This document shows, in pieces, positions 42,372-54,013 of a DNA stretch of 64,000 bases (its first letter is position 1; each line of letters begins with the position of its first letter). The stretch covers positions 1-64,000 of the forward strand of contig JAKZHN010000036.1 of assembly GCA_037179335.1 (NCBI GenBank), read 5' to 3'. This stretch comes from Cyclaneusma minus. Its lineage: Eukaryota; Ascomycota; Leotiomycetes; Marthamycetales; Marthamycetaceae. Made by a program: the position numbers and the translations under genes. The notes beneath the pieces are model-generated. The model did not search any database. It was not told the DNA's origin and was given only the letters and a program-made list of their open reading frames with translations.

Positions 42372-43111
42372 TGAAGCGGATTTGTTTTTTGCCGAGCGTC
42401 GGCAGGGCAACAGTACCAGCACATGCGAGCCGGAGTTGACGAAGTCATGAAATAGCAATGTTGGGAGCAGGAATTATGACCGGCTTCGATCCTGATTAAT
42501 TGGGATACTGAAGCCAAGATACTATCATGATGTTTTGAGATATTTTGAGATACACGTGTACTAGCGAGAAATACACTAGTAGACTGGCAAACTCGCCTTG
42601 AACTGTGCACGCGACGACGGACCGGATTAGGCAAGTATTCGTGACCTTGGCGAGTTGGAAGATCATCGAGGAGTTTGAGTCATTTCCAAAGTCAAAATTG
42701 CAAGAGGACCAACGAAAGACGCTCCTGCTGGAATTTGACTTCCGCTGCTGCTGATAGACGCCTCTTTCAGCCCGTCTGGTTGATAGTGGCTGCCCGGTCA
42801 AGTACTGTAGTTGCTACTTGGTTGCCGCTTGGCCTGTGATCGCTAATGCAGGGATGTGGTGAGAGGCCTTCCACCAAACTCCACTCCGGTCGAGGAAACC
42901 TTTGCGACCTGGCGGATACATGTCTCCTCTGCTACGTCTCACTCAACGTGCGACTGCTCTGCGACCAAATTAACGACGGCACCAACGGAAACATCTTGTG
43001 ACGGTGAAAGCGCATGCTGCGTGGTCTCCGCAGGACCCGGGAAGCTGCCTCAACCCAGTCACACAACCATTGCTTCGCGATCCAATGGAATAGCCGCAAG
43101 CTTCCGATGTC
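42372..43111. promoter_or_regulatory. Upstream region of the Zn2Cys6 regulator
   Basis: About 740 bp between same-direction genes. Should contain the CENP-Q 3' UTR and the regulator promoter. No motif-bearing frame. Confidence 0.35.
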
Positions 43112-44993
43112 ATGGAAGAGAGTGAGGCCAAGGATGGGCAGAATGCAAAACCGCTGTCGCCGCCAGCGGCACCTGCCCCTAGCAAGAGCCCGAAGAAGCG
43201 GCGCAAGGTGAATCATGGTACGTCCACAGAACGAAGCCCCGCTGGACTTGGAACGATACTCTGCGGCCTCTGCTGACTGGGACGTCTTCTCGTAGCATGT
43301 GTCTATTGCCGGCGATCCGTAAGTTTCCACCGGGGTGGGAAGGGCATGGCTGTCTCCCGTGGTACTCGCGGTTATATCTGCTGACTTCCTGTTTTGTGAA
43401 ACAGCATATGACCTGCGATTTGGTATGATTCCCAGGTCTTTTCCGTCACCTCCCTTGTGGCTGACGTTGAAGGAGTATAGGAACGTCCCTGCGCGCGTTG
43501 TATAAAGCGTAACATTGGACACTTGTGCCACGATGAGCCCAGGGAAAGCGACTCCGCCTCGAAGAAGGCGAAAGTCCAGCACAACAAGGCCGCCGAGGAC
43601 GAGGATGCTGCAGCAGCCGCGAAGTCGCAAAAGTCTCTCGAGAAAGCGCCTGTCGAGAACGGCATGAGCGATTCGTACGAGCAGGCGCGGCGGGCTACAT
43701 CACAGGACAATATGGGCCTGGGCAACACTGCTTTGTCAAACAGCGGGCCGTCGCTGCAAATAGTCCAGCCGAGCCCTGTCTCTGGTATAGCGACAAATGC
43801 ACTGAACAGTGGTCAGAGTCCATGTATGAGCTGCACTCGACCCCTTGGGCAATTTGGCTGCCATAAGAAGATAGCTTACACTCCGCGCAGTCATAGGCTA
43901 CTCGTCCGACTTGCTGGGTTCACAAAACCAGTTCCAGGATATGCACAATTACCATCCGTCGTACATGTTCAACGCCCCTGAGGTTACAAACGAGTACAAC
44001 CTTCTCAACGACTTTCTGAACAACAGTCTCCTTGACGACGGTGCTCTGCTCCCCGACGACACTGCGGGGCTTTTCACCAATCCGGCTGCCCCCATGCTTC
44101 CCGCAGGCCCGAACAACTCTGTGCAGCCGGTGTCTGGCGCTCCACAGCAATCCTCGCTGGCGCCACCGGGCCATGCGCAGGGAAGCTCCATCTCCAGACC
44201 GGCCAGTGCCATGCCCACGGATAAAGCGCGCGAATACTATCTCCAAGCTGCAGACCCCACAGGGAATGACGCGCCCGAGGAGCGCATGCAACGACTGCTG
44301 CGAGCCAAATACGATGCTGGCATGCTCAAGCCCTTCAACTATGTCAAGGGATACGCGCGACTGTCAGCCTACATGGATGGGCATATGGACTCGGCCTCGA
44401 AGCAAAAGATACTCCGAGAACTCGACCGCTTCCGCCCAAAGTTCCGGGAAAAGGTGCAGACCTTGACGGACATTGAGCTTATATACGTGGAGATGTGGTT
44501 TGAGCGGAGCCTCATGGAATATGACCGTGTTTTTGCGAGCATGGCTATCCCTGCCTGCTGTTGGCGGAGGACCGGGGAGATATTCAGGGGTAACAAGGAG
44601 ATGGCCGAGCTCATCCACGTCCCCATCGAAAAATTACGAGATGTAAGGGCACTTCTTCTTCGCCGATGCTGTACGTTTCAACTCATTATTGTCTAGGGCA
44701 AAATAGCTTTACACGAGATCCTCCCGGAGCAGTCACTCGTGAGCTACTGGGAGCATTTTGGACGCATTGCGTTTGATCAGAATCGAAAGGCACTCTTGAC
44801 CAGCTGCTCGCTCAAAAACCCCGACGACCAGGCCAAAGAGCCGACTATAAAATGCAGCTTTTCCTTCACAATTCGTCGAGATGAGCACAATATGTAAGTC
44901 CCAGTGGTGCTTTATCCCGCCAGTGCTAATCCATCTCGTAGCCCATGTCTAATCGTAGGAAATTTCCTTCCACAAGACCCAGTCAAGCATTGA
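43112..44993 (+). CDS. acuM: RDS2/AcuM-like Zn2Cys6 transcription factor
   Basis: Seven exons: 43112-43217, 43296-43318, 43405-43422, 43481-43823, 43891-44642, 44697-44893, 44942-44993, totalling 1491 nt (496 aa) in frame. The DNA-binding domain starts at residue 36 as ACVYCRRSHMTC and continues to RPCARCIKRNIGHLC, giving C-x2-C-x6-C-x5-C-x2-C-x8-C. It is identical in pattern to the RDS2/AcuM group and unlike AcuK/ERT1. It is preceded by the basic stretch PKKRRK. The body contains VTNEYNLLNDFLNNSLLDDG, and the C-terminus has the PAS-like end KCSFSFTIRRDEHNIPCLIVGNFLP. These factors activate gluconeogenic genes on non-fermentable carbon; the target set here is inferred. The zinc cluster is split over four exons, two of them only 23 and 18 nt. 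Confidence 0.9.
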
Positions 44994-45217
44994 AGCCCCT
45001 GGAAGCGAGTATTGCAGGCAACGGCGTTGGGGCGGTGTAAAAGTGAAAAAAGGTGGTGTATAGAGGAAGGGTAGCACGGCATGGCAACGGTGTCAATGGC
45101 ATGTCTACCATAGCGATTGTATATATTGACGTGGTTTGGGTCATGGTAAGGCTGCTGCAGGTAAGTAGGGAAGCACAAAATGTCGATGAAAATGCACGTG
45201 CAGGCGAGCGCAAGCTG

Positions 45218-45485
45218 AAGCGCAACCTCAACTTAACAACTTCATTGGCAGCTTCTGGCACTTCGAGCTCGAGAGCAACTTCAAGCTCGACTTCATTTCG
45301 GCAGCTTCAGCTTGGCAGCTTCAACTTCGAATCCAAAACGCAGCTTCACATCCAAGTTCAAGCGCAACTTGATTTACTTGAACCTAGCAACTTCAACTCA
45401 AATTCAAATCCAAATTCAAGCACAGCTTCAAATTCAAACGCAGCTTCAAATTCCAACGCAGATTCAAGTTCAACCGCAGCTTGAC
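45218..45485. repeat. Degenerate GCTTCAA/ATTCAA minisatellite
   Basis: Many imperfect repeats of GCAGCTTCAA and AATTCAAA-type units over about 270 bp, about 300 bp before the Spo22/Zip4 start. On the plus strand one frame is open through it and would read Ser/Asn/Gln-rich, but no gene context supports translation. It fills most of the gap between the Zn2Cys6 regulator and Spo22/Zip4. Confidence 0.7.
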
Positions 45486-45778
45486 GTCCCTCACTGGCAT
45501 CCATCTGGAAAAGGCGGCTAAGACCGGATTGGGATGTGCTGCTCTGTGCTACCTCTGGTGCCTCTCACACCTCGGTGCACTTCAAGTGGTCCTCTTCCAC
45601 AACACAATCCCATTCGTCGACCTTCTCTGTTCTTGTGACTCTCTTCAGTGTTCAGAAATTTTGCCCGTTCTCTCGAGTCTCCTTCCTTTTCGTGACATAG
45701 AATCCCGTTTGCACTCCCGCCTGCACTCCGCATCTGGTGGCAGCACTCTGCACTCCATTTCCGTTCACCAGCGTGAAC

Positions 45779-48700
45779 ATGGCCGCCATCATACCCAAGA
45801 AGGCCAAGGAAAAGAAGGTGACGGACATCATCTGTAAGTCGGCTGGCACTACAGTCCATCACTCTCATTTTCTCTGACCACTGCTTTCGCTCAGCCTTCG
45901 CCGAGGAGCTGTTGACCGGTCTCTCTTCCAAGCTTTCGGAGAAGCTGGCCGCGGACCTCGAGAAGAATGTCTTCCATTTCCCAAACAATTTGGCCGCCGC
46001 CGCAGGAGCGCACTATGAGGTCTTGGACACCGTCGCAACGTCGCTGTGGAACCTCAGCATCAAATTGACACGCGACGACTCAGAAGCCGTCCGACCTGCG
46101 ACTCCGAAGAAGCTGAACCCCATAGTGCTGGCGCGTGTCTTTGCCTTTCTAATCCTGGATTGCGTTCGGACTTGTGTCAAAGGCGACCACAGTAATATGA
46201 TACGCCTGATGAAAATATGCTTGAAGACGGCAAAGGTTTGCATTGGTGAGTCTGCCTGGCCTCTCCCGCAGGCTTGGCCTTGCTGATGCCATTTAGATTC
46301 CAAGTACCTGGATCTAGCTCTGAAGCTACTGGAGAAGTTCGCCGCCTATGAGGAGCGATTGGCACAGAAAAAGGACAAATCGTCGCCAACTCCAGATGAA
46401 CAGGAGACATACGAGAAGCTCAATGTCGAGTATTTTCTCTACCGAACAGCCCTAGTGAGTACAACTATCAGCTGTGTGAACGAGAAGCTTATACAGCTAG
46501 GCTTGGCGTCAGGACCGTCTCGACATAGCAGAGCACCTGCAGTGCAAGCCGCAATGTGCTCCGCAAGCCTCTTGGGACCCGGCCATGGCAGAAAATTTCA
46601 GTGATCTCCTGTTCGACATCGGGCGCGAATTACTAGACAAAGACCAGCACGAGATGGCCGTCAAGTGGCTGGATAGGGCGTACAGCATTCTGGCCACCCA
46701 AGACTTGGATCGACTGAGCTTCGAAGCAGGGGAGCTCCGTACCAGTATCATCCAGAGTCTAGTGACCGCCCACTTGAGCTTGTTGACCGAGGACAGCTTC
46801 GAAAAGGCAGCGGGCCTGGTCAATCTCTTGGAGCACGAGGTTGGTGACAAACTAATCGTCCTGCTTCTTCGACTCGAGCTGCTGTCAAGTCCTATGAATG
46901 ATGTCTTTGATGGCAGCGATTACGGCGCGATTCTCCGGAGAATGATCAAGACCGTTGTCTTTACTGATTCCAATCTCAAGCTCATACTACATCGGATCCA
47001 CATCCTACACGTGAAAAACCCCAGTATCGCTTGTACGGTGCTGGATGAACTCCTTCTGAGCAGAGTTCTCCCTGAAGCGAACATGGTATGGACAGAGAAG
47101 GTACTGATTGCTCGCCTGTCAATGTCAATCGCCCAGCGAGACAGCCTAGAGATGCTGGATTCTTTAAACTCGGTACTGGATCAGGCTGCGAGGGCTGTCG
47201 CAAAACCAGTGGGTCCGGATGTGACAAGCCTTGCTCAAACAGTAAGTCCCTCAATAGCTAGGAATATTCTCCTCCCAGCTTCTAAGACTGTGAGGTGAAG
47301 CTAACTCTGTGGAAGCTACTGTGGAAGCAGATCGAAGCGAACTATGTCCAGAACAAATACGAACTCTCAGAGAAGTGGTGCCACTTAGCATTGCACAAAG
47401 TTTTTGGCAACATGGGGCACTTGAACCAAGCCAAAATTGCAAGGTACTGACCTTCCTTGATCCTAATACGAGACCCAAAACTTATCAAAGTGAATACAGG
47501 AAGCTCCTACTCTGTGCAATCTCCCGTCAAGATATCGGTCAAGCTAGGGAAATATTCGGCGGGATGGACCAGGCTGCGCAAGACGAGCCGATGACACGAT
47601 TCCTCATGCACAAGATTGCAATTCGGTGCGACGAAGTGGAATTGGCGTCACAATGCTTGGACAAAATAGCGGCATCGCCAAACACGGATCCGTCTCTCCT
47701 ATACGGATGCGTGATTGATGCTCAGCAACTCGGAAGCAAGCCACAGGCTATTGCCGCCATGGAGAAAGTCCTCGAGAAATATGAGCATCATGCCCCAGAT
47801 GACCTGCATATAACGGCCTTATTGCGATGTTCGATCCGCTTGATAACGGCACAGCTTGATGCTGGAGGAGATCAGGATGCTGAACAGACCCAAACCGGCC
47901 TGATTGGACAGCTATGCAGGCTTTACGAAGGAGGTATGTTACCCATGAGAGACGTCCAAAGCCGTGAGAATATGCTAATGGCTCTAAAGCTCTTCGACAG
48001 GCGCGAGCAGACCAATCGAAAAAGAAAGGGAACATCTTCAAACCAACCGAACTGGAGTGGTTCTCGAAGACTGCTTACAACTTAGCCCTCAAGCACTGCA
48101 GAGACTGGCCGCCACACCAGGTCCTCACCATCATCGAAAGCTCCCTTGGTTTCATAGAGCTAAGTCCCAAAGACATTTCAGAGCCAATGCTAGCCGACCT
48201 AACCCTACGCTCGATGTTCTGCAACTTTCTCGCCGCAGCCCTGCTCATCGTAGTAGCGCGCGGCGAAGACGATATAGCTCGCCAACTCCAAGCCTACCTC
48301 CGAGTACGCGGCCACGTCGCCAGCTACGACAAGAACATGATCAACCAGGTCGAAAAGCTTGAGGAAGACCAAAAGCAGGATCTGGTTCGCAAGCTTACTA
48401 CGCTCCTGGCTTATGAGTTTGAGGCTGCGGTGCGTCTCAAGGCGTGGGATGACTTGGATGAAATTGTGATCAAGGCGGAGATGTGTGCGAGTATGAAGAT
48501 TTATGAGATTTTCGGAGATTGCATTTTGAGCTGCGAGGCGCCGACGAATGGTAAGCTTCCAGACGTAGTTCGAGATACATTCCGTGAGTGCGCAGCTAAT
48601 CCAACTCGCTTGCTAGTTGTCATCACCACGCTCAAAAAGATCGTCAACGAAGCATGGGGCCTCGAAAGCTTCGATGCCGTCCGACTAGCCCGTTATTCCC

Positions 48701-49056
48701 GCGTGCTATTCCAGTACGCTCTGCCTTCCGAAGAAGCAGTTGCAGCCGGACTACTCGACCAGATCCAAGCTCTTGCCAAGGAGGCTTCTGAGGTTTGTTC
48801 TTACGCGAGTTTCCAGCTCGAGAGTAAAATGCTGACAAGACAACACTAGACTCAGCAGCCGTATCCGGCGGAAGAGCTGGAATGGATTGTGACGACGAGC
48901 TTCAATCATGCTATTGATCTGTACTGCGCGGGCAATGACCAGGCGTGCAGAGAGTGGGCGACGAAGTCGATGAATATTGCGAGTTTGGTCCCGGATGATG
49001 GCGTGCTGCATCGTGAGTTGGAGCACAAGTTCATGGCTCTTAATTGGGATGCTTAG
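45779..49056 (+). CDS. SPO22: Spo22/Zip4 family meiotic TPR protein
   Basis: Nine exons: 45779-45833, 45895-46245, 46297-46454, 46501-47241, 47316-47443, 47500-47933, 47990-48550, 48617-48792, 48850-49056. They sum to 2811 nt (936 aa) with frame kept throughout. The protein is almost wholly helical with TPR-like repeats, for example LDLALKLLEKFAAYEERL, MAVKWLDRAYSILATQDLDRLSFEAG, EKWCHLALHKVFGN and IAAMEKVLEKYEHHA. It has the family's N-terminal LWNLSIKL and the C-terminal LYCAGNDQACREWATKSMNIA. Spo22/Zip4 (ZMM group) scaffolds crossover-designated recombination intermediates and synaptonemal complex assembly in meiosis. It is intact here, consistent with a sexual cycle. Introns average about 57 nt with CTAAC-like branch sites. 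Confidence 0.9.
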
Positions 49057-49736
49057 ATGTGCTGCGGGTTGCTGAGACCGGGATGGATAATTTTGGGTGT
49101 CCATATAAGCGAGAGCTGGACTGTGGTGGTATGAGCTGGACTACATATGGTGGCTCATGGTGATTCGCTTTTGGCTGGATGGCTATTCTTTCCATGGGGG
49201 GGTTGGGTCTTATGGTGGATGTTCTTATGGTGCTGAGATACCCTGGGATATGGCTTGCTCTTCGCAATCTAGCAATATGAGCTAGATTTCAACTTTCAAA
49301 ACTCGGTAGTATCGGCTTCATCAGTAGAGCTCACTCCTCTCAGCGCTCGTGTCGGGTGCTGAGCCTTAACCTTGCAACCAAGTCACTATCACTAGTCATG
49401 TGAGATGTCGACGTACCCCCTTTTGCAGCGAATTTATCAAAGTAAGGTAGATGTGTGCGTGCAAATTCTCATTCTGAGATCCTCGAAGGGGGCGTCAGTC
49501 ACCTATCTCCACCCCAGAACCAGATCGCTCTTCTTCCACACAAGTTGCTGGTACGTCCAGAGAGAAGAGACGAAACGCAAGCGTTAGGCGAGGGCGGGCC
49601 GGTGACGGAGTGGCGGGCGGCGAGGAAGTGTTTATTCTTCTTCTCCTTGTGGTCGAAAGACCGTGAGGTCGTCGGGCAGACTAGGGTACCAATCCCCTCA
49701 GTCCTCCACTTTCACATATCAAGAGCTGTTATCAAC
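49057..49736. other. Intergenic downstream of Spo22/Zip4
   Basis: About 680 bp, no supported gene. Shared 3' region with the decayed gene at 49737-50279. Confidence 0.35.
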
Positions 49737-50279
49737 CTACAACCTATCCCTAGTGAAAATCTCAGCCCTGGTGCGCTTCAACTCAGCCACCACCTCCTTC
49801 TCGCGCGGCGTCAACAACCCAAACGACAAGTCAGACAGCGCAAAGTTCCCTACACTCCAGCCAGCCTCGAACATGTCGTCGGCATAAAACGGTCCGCCGC
49901 GACAGGGCCTACCGAGCGTGATGAGGCGAAACTGGAAGATTTCGATGGCTAGGTTGTACAGGACGCGGTTTTATATGTCGGCGGCGATGGCGGTGGCGTC
50001 GTGGGCGTTTTGGTGGCGGATGCGCGTGTCGGCTGTTTTCCAGATCTTTGACCAGAAGGCGTGTTGGATGCCGGGGGGAGGGGTGGAGCGGGAGGTGGGG
50101 GTGTAGTCTTCGAAGTCTTCCGAGGGTTTGGGGACAGTGGTGGAAATTTTTGCTGTTTGCTGTTTTCTTGTTCGAGGTGGGGTCGAGAGAATAGCTCTGT
50201 TGTGGGTGTAGATGGCGAGGTTTGGGAGCGTTGGGTGGGGGAACGAGAAGCGGTCTAGGGTTGATATTGTAGATTGCAA
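49737..50279 (-). pseudogene. Decayed hypothetical gene with one in-frame stop
   Basis: From ATG at 50279 a frame runs to TAA at 49971-49973 and then continues, in the same phase, for 77 more codons to TAG at 49737-49739. The downstream half reads like real protein (NRVLYNLAIEIFQFRLITLG, then GPFYADDMFEAGWSVGNFAL and LLTPREKEVVAELKRTR). The break fits CAA to TAA in CpA context. The upstream half has KIWKTADTRIRHQNAHDATAI just before the stop, which flows naturally into it. The family is not recognised. A short intron removing the TAA is the alternative, but no good donor is visible. Confidence 0.45.
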
Positions 50280-50831
50280 AAGATGGGAAGGGCTCTAGCG
50301 TCGATTTTGGTACTACTTCGAACGAGGGTGTATCAACTTGGGTGATTTTATAGCTGGGATAAGGACAAGCTGAACAGAAGACGTCGCAGAAAGGGGTGCT
50401 GACGATGCACACGACGTTTTATCCATGATTTTTTTGGTTGGCACATGACTATGAGGTGAATGAAGCTGGCAAACAAAGCACCGAGATCCCAAGAATGAAG
50501 AATCGGAATTTGATGAGAACTCAGAGAGACGTCTGGGGAGTTATGCAAATGGTGCCGTCTCTTTCTCGCACCAATTCCAGAATCTCTCCGCCGCACCACT
50601 TCCTCCCTCTTCCCTGGACGTGTCTGCCTTCTAAGATGGGGTGGCAGCTGACCAAACCGTCTCCATGGGATGATAAAGGCACCGTTGTGCTGTAACTTCA
50701 CTTGCCGCGAGAAGCCGGTGAACAACTCGGTGTATGCGCCGTACTTCGGACCCTTGGAATTGTTTTTCTACGGTGTATCTTAGCGAAATTTCAAGCGAAA
50801 TATGCGAGAAAATTGAAAATTCCATGATGAC
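50280..50831. other. Intergenic, no gene seen
   Basis: About 550 bp between two decayed minus-strand genes. Open frames here (50348-50725 minus, 50438-50695 plus) lack motifs. Confidence 0.3.
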
Positions 50832-51804
50832 TCATTGAATTGCTAATCCGTGGCGCTGGAGTTCCGTCATCATCAATCCGGGATTGACAGCCTGCCCCTT
50901 TGTTAGGAAATAATCAAGTACGAGAATTAGAAAGATCCAGAATGTAAGACTCACCACGCTGATTATGCCATTCTATCCCAAGCGTTGAGCAGTAATAGAG
51001 GATAGAGAAAGATTCCCACACTTTGACTGCATGTAGTTATTCGTTGCATCCTCCAAAGTCTTTGGACTGCCGGTCTTTTCATCAAAAACAATGCCGCCGT
51101 CTACTGTTCCCACATTGAAGAGAGAAGCGAGCCAGATGCTTCGAACACTGTCTTTCGGCGCCTGAGCTGCTGTTTGCTTGAGGAGACCCTCTAGCATTCG
51201 GTTGAAAGGAAAGGGGCCGAGACAGTTCGTTCCATCCATCTCTAGATCGTGGCCCTGTGGCGGCATTGATCAGCTCCCTTTCTCTGACAACCAGTATATT
51301 AGAGAACTTACTGATTGAGTCTTGCTACCTAGTGGGGGAGTCATAATTCCAGCATTATGAACCCGAACGTCCAATCTGCCTTCCGTGCCAAGAAAGGGGT
51401 CGGCTGAGAATATGATGCTGCTGAGGTCTGCAAGGTCAAGTTGTAGAGGAACTAGTTTGCCTTTGGGCCTAGGAAATTCGGAATCAATCGTTTCAATAGC
51501 TTTCAGGATTTTGTCAAGGGAGCGAGCAGTGATGTAGCTGTGGCTCCTTTGCTATAGAGGATTTTCGCCAGTTCGAAACCGACAGGAGATATGCTGCCAG
51601 TCACGAACTCACGATGACTACTTTTCCTTTGAGATTGTCCAACTCCTTCTCCGTGAATCGTGGAGTGGGCGGGAATATCTGCAAGAACGTGCCAGACAGG
51701 GCGTTGAAACTTGAAAATGAGAAAGATAGGAAAAAAGGGGTTGGAGAGGAACCAAAGTTGAAAGAGATGCAGACTATAGGAAACTTTTTTTCACAGAGAC
51801 TCAA
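50832..51804 (-). pseudogene. Short-chain dehydrogenase/reductase, multiply broken
   Basis: The Rossmann-type SDR layout is recognisable: PRFTEKELDNLKGKVVIV, the TGSISPVGFELAKILY cofactor loop, a RSLDKILKAIETI region, LDVRVHNAGIMTPP, DLEMDGTNCLGPF, the catalytic YxxxK as NNYMQSKCGN, and a final NPGLMMTELQRHG. Lesions: an extra 8 nt near 51604-51611 separates KVVIV from TG; a one-base loss near 51540 shifts frame between GATA and YITARS; TAG at 50973-50975 interrupts RLG-NGIISV, fitting CAG to TAG; and the C-terminus ends early. An ATG directly before the FLQIFPP start is missing; an ATG at 51804 is open in the same frame. It resembles the retinol-dehydrogenase-like fungal SDRs. The gene is dead unless base calls are wrong. 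Confidence 0.75.
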
Positions 51805-52282
51805 AGAAAGTATATACCTCCTACTAAGTTCTCGAGTTAAGTTACCCTAGCACGAGTGCTTGGCTAAGCTGGCATGTTACACCAACGTGTGACGGTAGTC
51901 CGACTGGCGATGAGTTAGCAAATTGATATAGGAAAAACGTTGATGCGCTGATCCTCCGCTCTATCCCCTGCCTCTCTTTATCTCCGCTGCAGTCGTCTCC
52001 ATTTCGGGCTTTACGCATCAGTTCCGGGCCAAAAGCCGCCCGAGGTACATGTCAATAATCGTTAGTAATCTGTCCCACCAAGTCCAGCTTGACGTGTAAC
52101 CAAGATATCATTACATGTGGTTGGCCTCTGCCCCTTGACTGCATCATCATACATACAAGAAAGGTGATTCCTGGTATTCCCCAGTCTATATGTATCTGCT
52201 CTGTATCGTCCCGTTTCCACTTCAACTTCAACTTCAAATCCAAACTTCAAGTCTCAATAATATTCTATTCCCGTGAATCGTA
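51805..52282. promoter_or_regulatory. Promoter side of amidohydrolase
   Basis: About 480 bp of upstream sequence between the broken SDR (minus) and the amidohydrolase (plus). A short CAACTTCAACTTCAA tract precedes the start, near 52221-52235. No defined regulator site. Confidence 0.35.
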
Positions 52283-53946
52283 ATGGCTGCATCAACTCTC
52301 CTCTACGGTGGTACGGTCCTGGTCCACGATGAACACGACAACGTCTCGGCCATTCAAGCAGATGTACTCATTACAGGGAACAAGATTGCTCGAATCGCCC
52401 CTGGAATTCCAAAAGACCAAGCAGCCGAAACCATTGACTGTACAAACAAGCTTATATCACCCGGTCTCGTTGACACGCATCGACACATGTGGCAGACATT
52501 ACTGAAAGGAAGACATGCCAATGAACTCTTACTCGAGTATATGTGGACGGGTGTGTTTCTACTCCACCCTCTAGTGATTCCCCAACATAATTCTAACAGC
52601 AGCTCAGGGAATTTCCAGTCTTCGAACCACAGCGCAGCCGATATTTTCTGGGCCCAGCTAGGAGGCTGTCTCGAAAGTTTGGAGGCGGGCACTACGACCT
52701 ACGTAGATCACGCGCACATGAGCTACTCTCCTGAAAACAGCAAGTCTCTTTCCCTTCCACGAGATCCTACCTAAGCTGCAAAACTGAAACTTCGTCAAGA
52801 TCATGCAGCAATTGCTGCCACAGTAGCATCCGGCATCCGATGTGTCTTCGGCTACGCCCCTACTCCCCGAGTCGCTTCATGGCAGCCCTTCGAGATGGAG
52901 CCAAAACTCCTGGACGACTGGGTCATGACGACCTTCGAAGAGCTGGCGGCTAAAGCACCCTTTGGAGATGGGCGTGTGAGTCTGGGAATGTCGTTTGATG
53001 GACTCTTTTTGCCGAAAGAGGTTGTTCAGGGGCTGTTTGGGAAAGCAAAAGACCTTGGCGTCAAGACGATTACTACTCATGCTGTGCGCGGACCTATCTT
53101 TGGTCAGTAACTTGACGAGAGCAATGTTTTTGCGAGCATGAGACTAATAATTATGTAGGTGAGAGATCCAACATCGCCTTGTTGAACTCGTACGGCTTGC
53201 TTGACTCCAATATCCTGCTTTCGCACGCTTCGAACCCGCTGCCGGAAGACATCGAGCTCATCAAGAAGTCTGGTGCTCAGGTTTCTACCACACCTTCCAC
53301 CGAGCTCCAAATGGCTCACGGCGTACCCGTCGCCCTGAATGGCGATTATGACATTGATTCACACTGCTCACTCGGCGTCGACTGCCACTCGGCCACCTCT
53401 TCCTCCATAATCGCCGAAATGAAACTCCTCCTCCAATCTGCTCGCGGCATGCGCAACGCCCACTTCACCACCATCGGCAACGCTCCCGCCACTGTCTGGA
53501 AAACCGTGCAAGACGTGTTCAATCTAGGCACCATCAACGGCGCACGAGCGATAGGCATGGACAAGGAATTAGGCAGTCTGCAAGAGGGCAAATTTGCGGA
53601 CCTGTTGGTCTGGGATATGCTAAGTCCGTCGATGGTGTGTGCAGCGCAACAGGATCCGATCGCGGCGCTAGTGTTGCATTCGAGTCCGAAGGATTTGGTG
53701 ATGACTATTGTGGATGGGATTGTGAGGAAGGATGAGCGGGGACTGAGGTCGGTGAGGCTTGGCGAGGGTGATGGGGCCTGGGCTGGAGAGAAGAAGGAGG
53801 TTGGGTGGCGAGAGGTGGCAGAGGAAATGATCAAGAGGAGGGAGGCGCTGCAGAGTAAAATCGACAAGCTTGATTTGGAGGCTGCGGGGGAGGAGACGAT
53901 CAAGCTCTTTCATGTTGATGAGTCTAAGATCAGCGATCAGCTGTAG
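52283..53946 (+). CDS. Amidohydrolase (cytosine deaminase/TrzN-like), zinc or iron enzyme
   Basis: Exons: 52283-52550, 52608-52739, 52776-53102, 53159-53946, totalling 1515 nt (504 aa). The second intron, 36 nt, uses GCAAGT as donor (GC-AG type). Only with this splice does the frame join into ...SPENTAKLKLRQ. The TIM-barrel amidohydrolase is shown by the early LITGNKIARIAPGI and LISPGLVDTHRHMWQTLL (HxH metal ligands at the end of strand 1), ITTHA, LSHAS and GVDCHS (later His and Asp ligands), and the C-terminal NGARAIGMDKELGSLQEGKFADLLVWD, the usual composite beta domain. Such enzymes deaminate or dechlorinate heterocycles or act on related amide-type substrates; the specific substrate is not visible. 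No signal peptide, so probably cytosolic. Confidence 0.87.
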
Positions 53947-54013
53947 ACTGAGTGCTATAGTGCTGAAGTATTCGATAAATGCTCGCTCTTTTTATACTGA
54001 ATTACACGCTTTC

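Noticed and set aside
45053..45484. Ser/Asn/Gln-rich protein on the plus strand
   Set aside because: The frame is produced by the minisatellite; no start context or splice signals support it.
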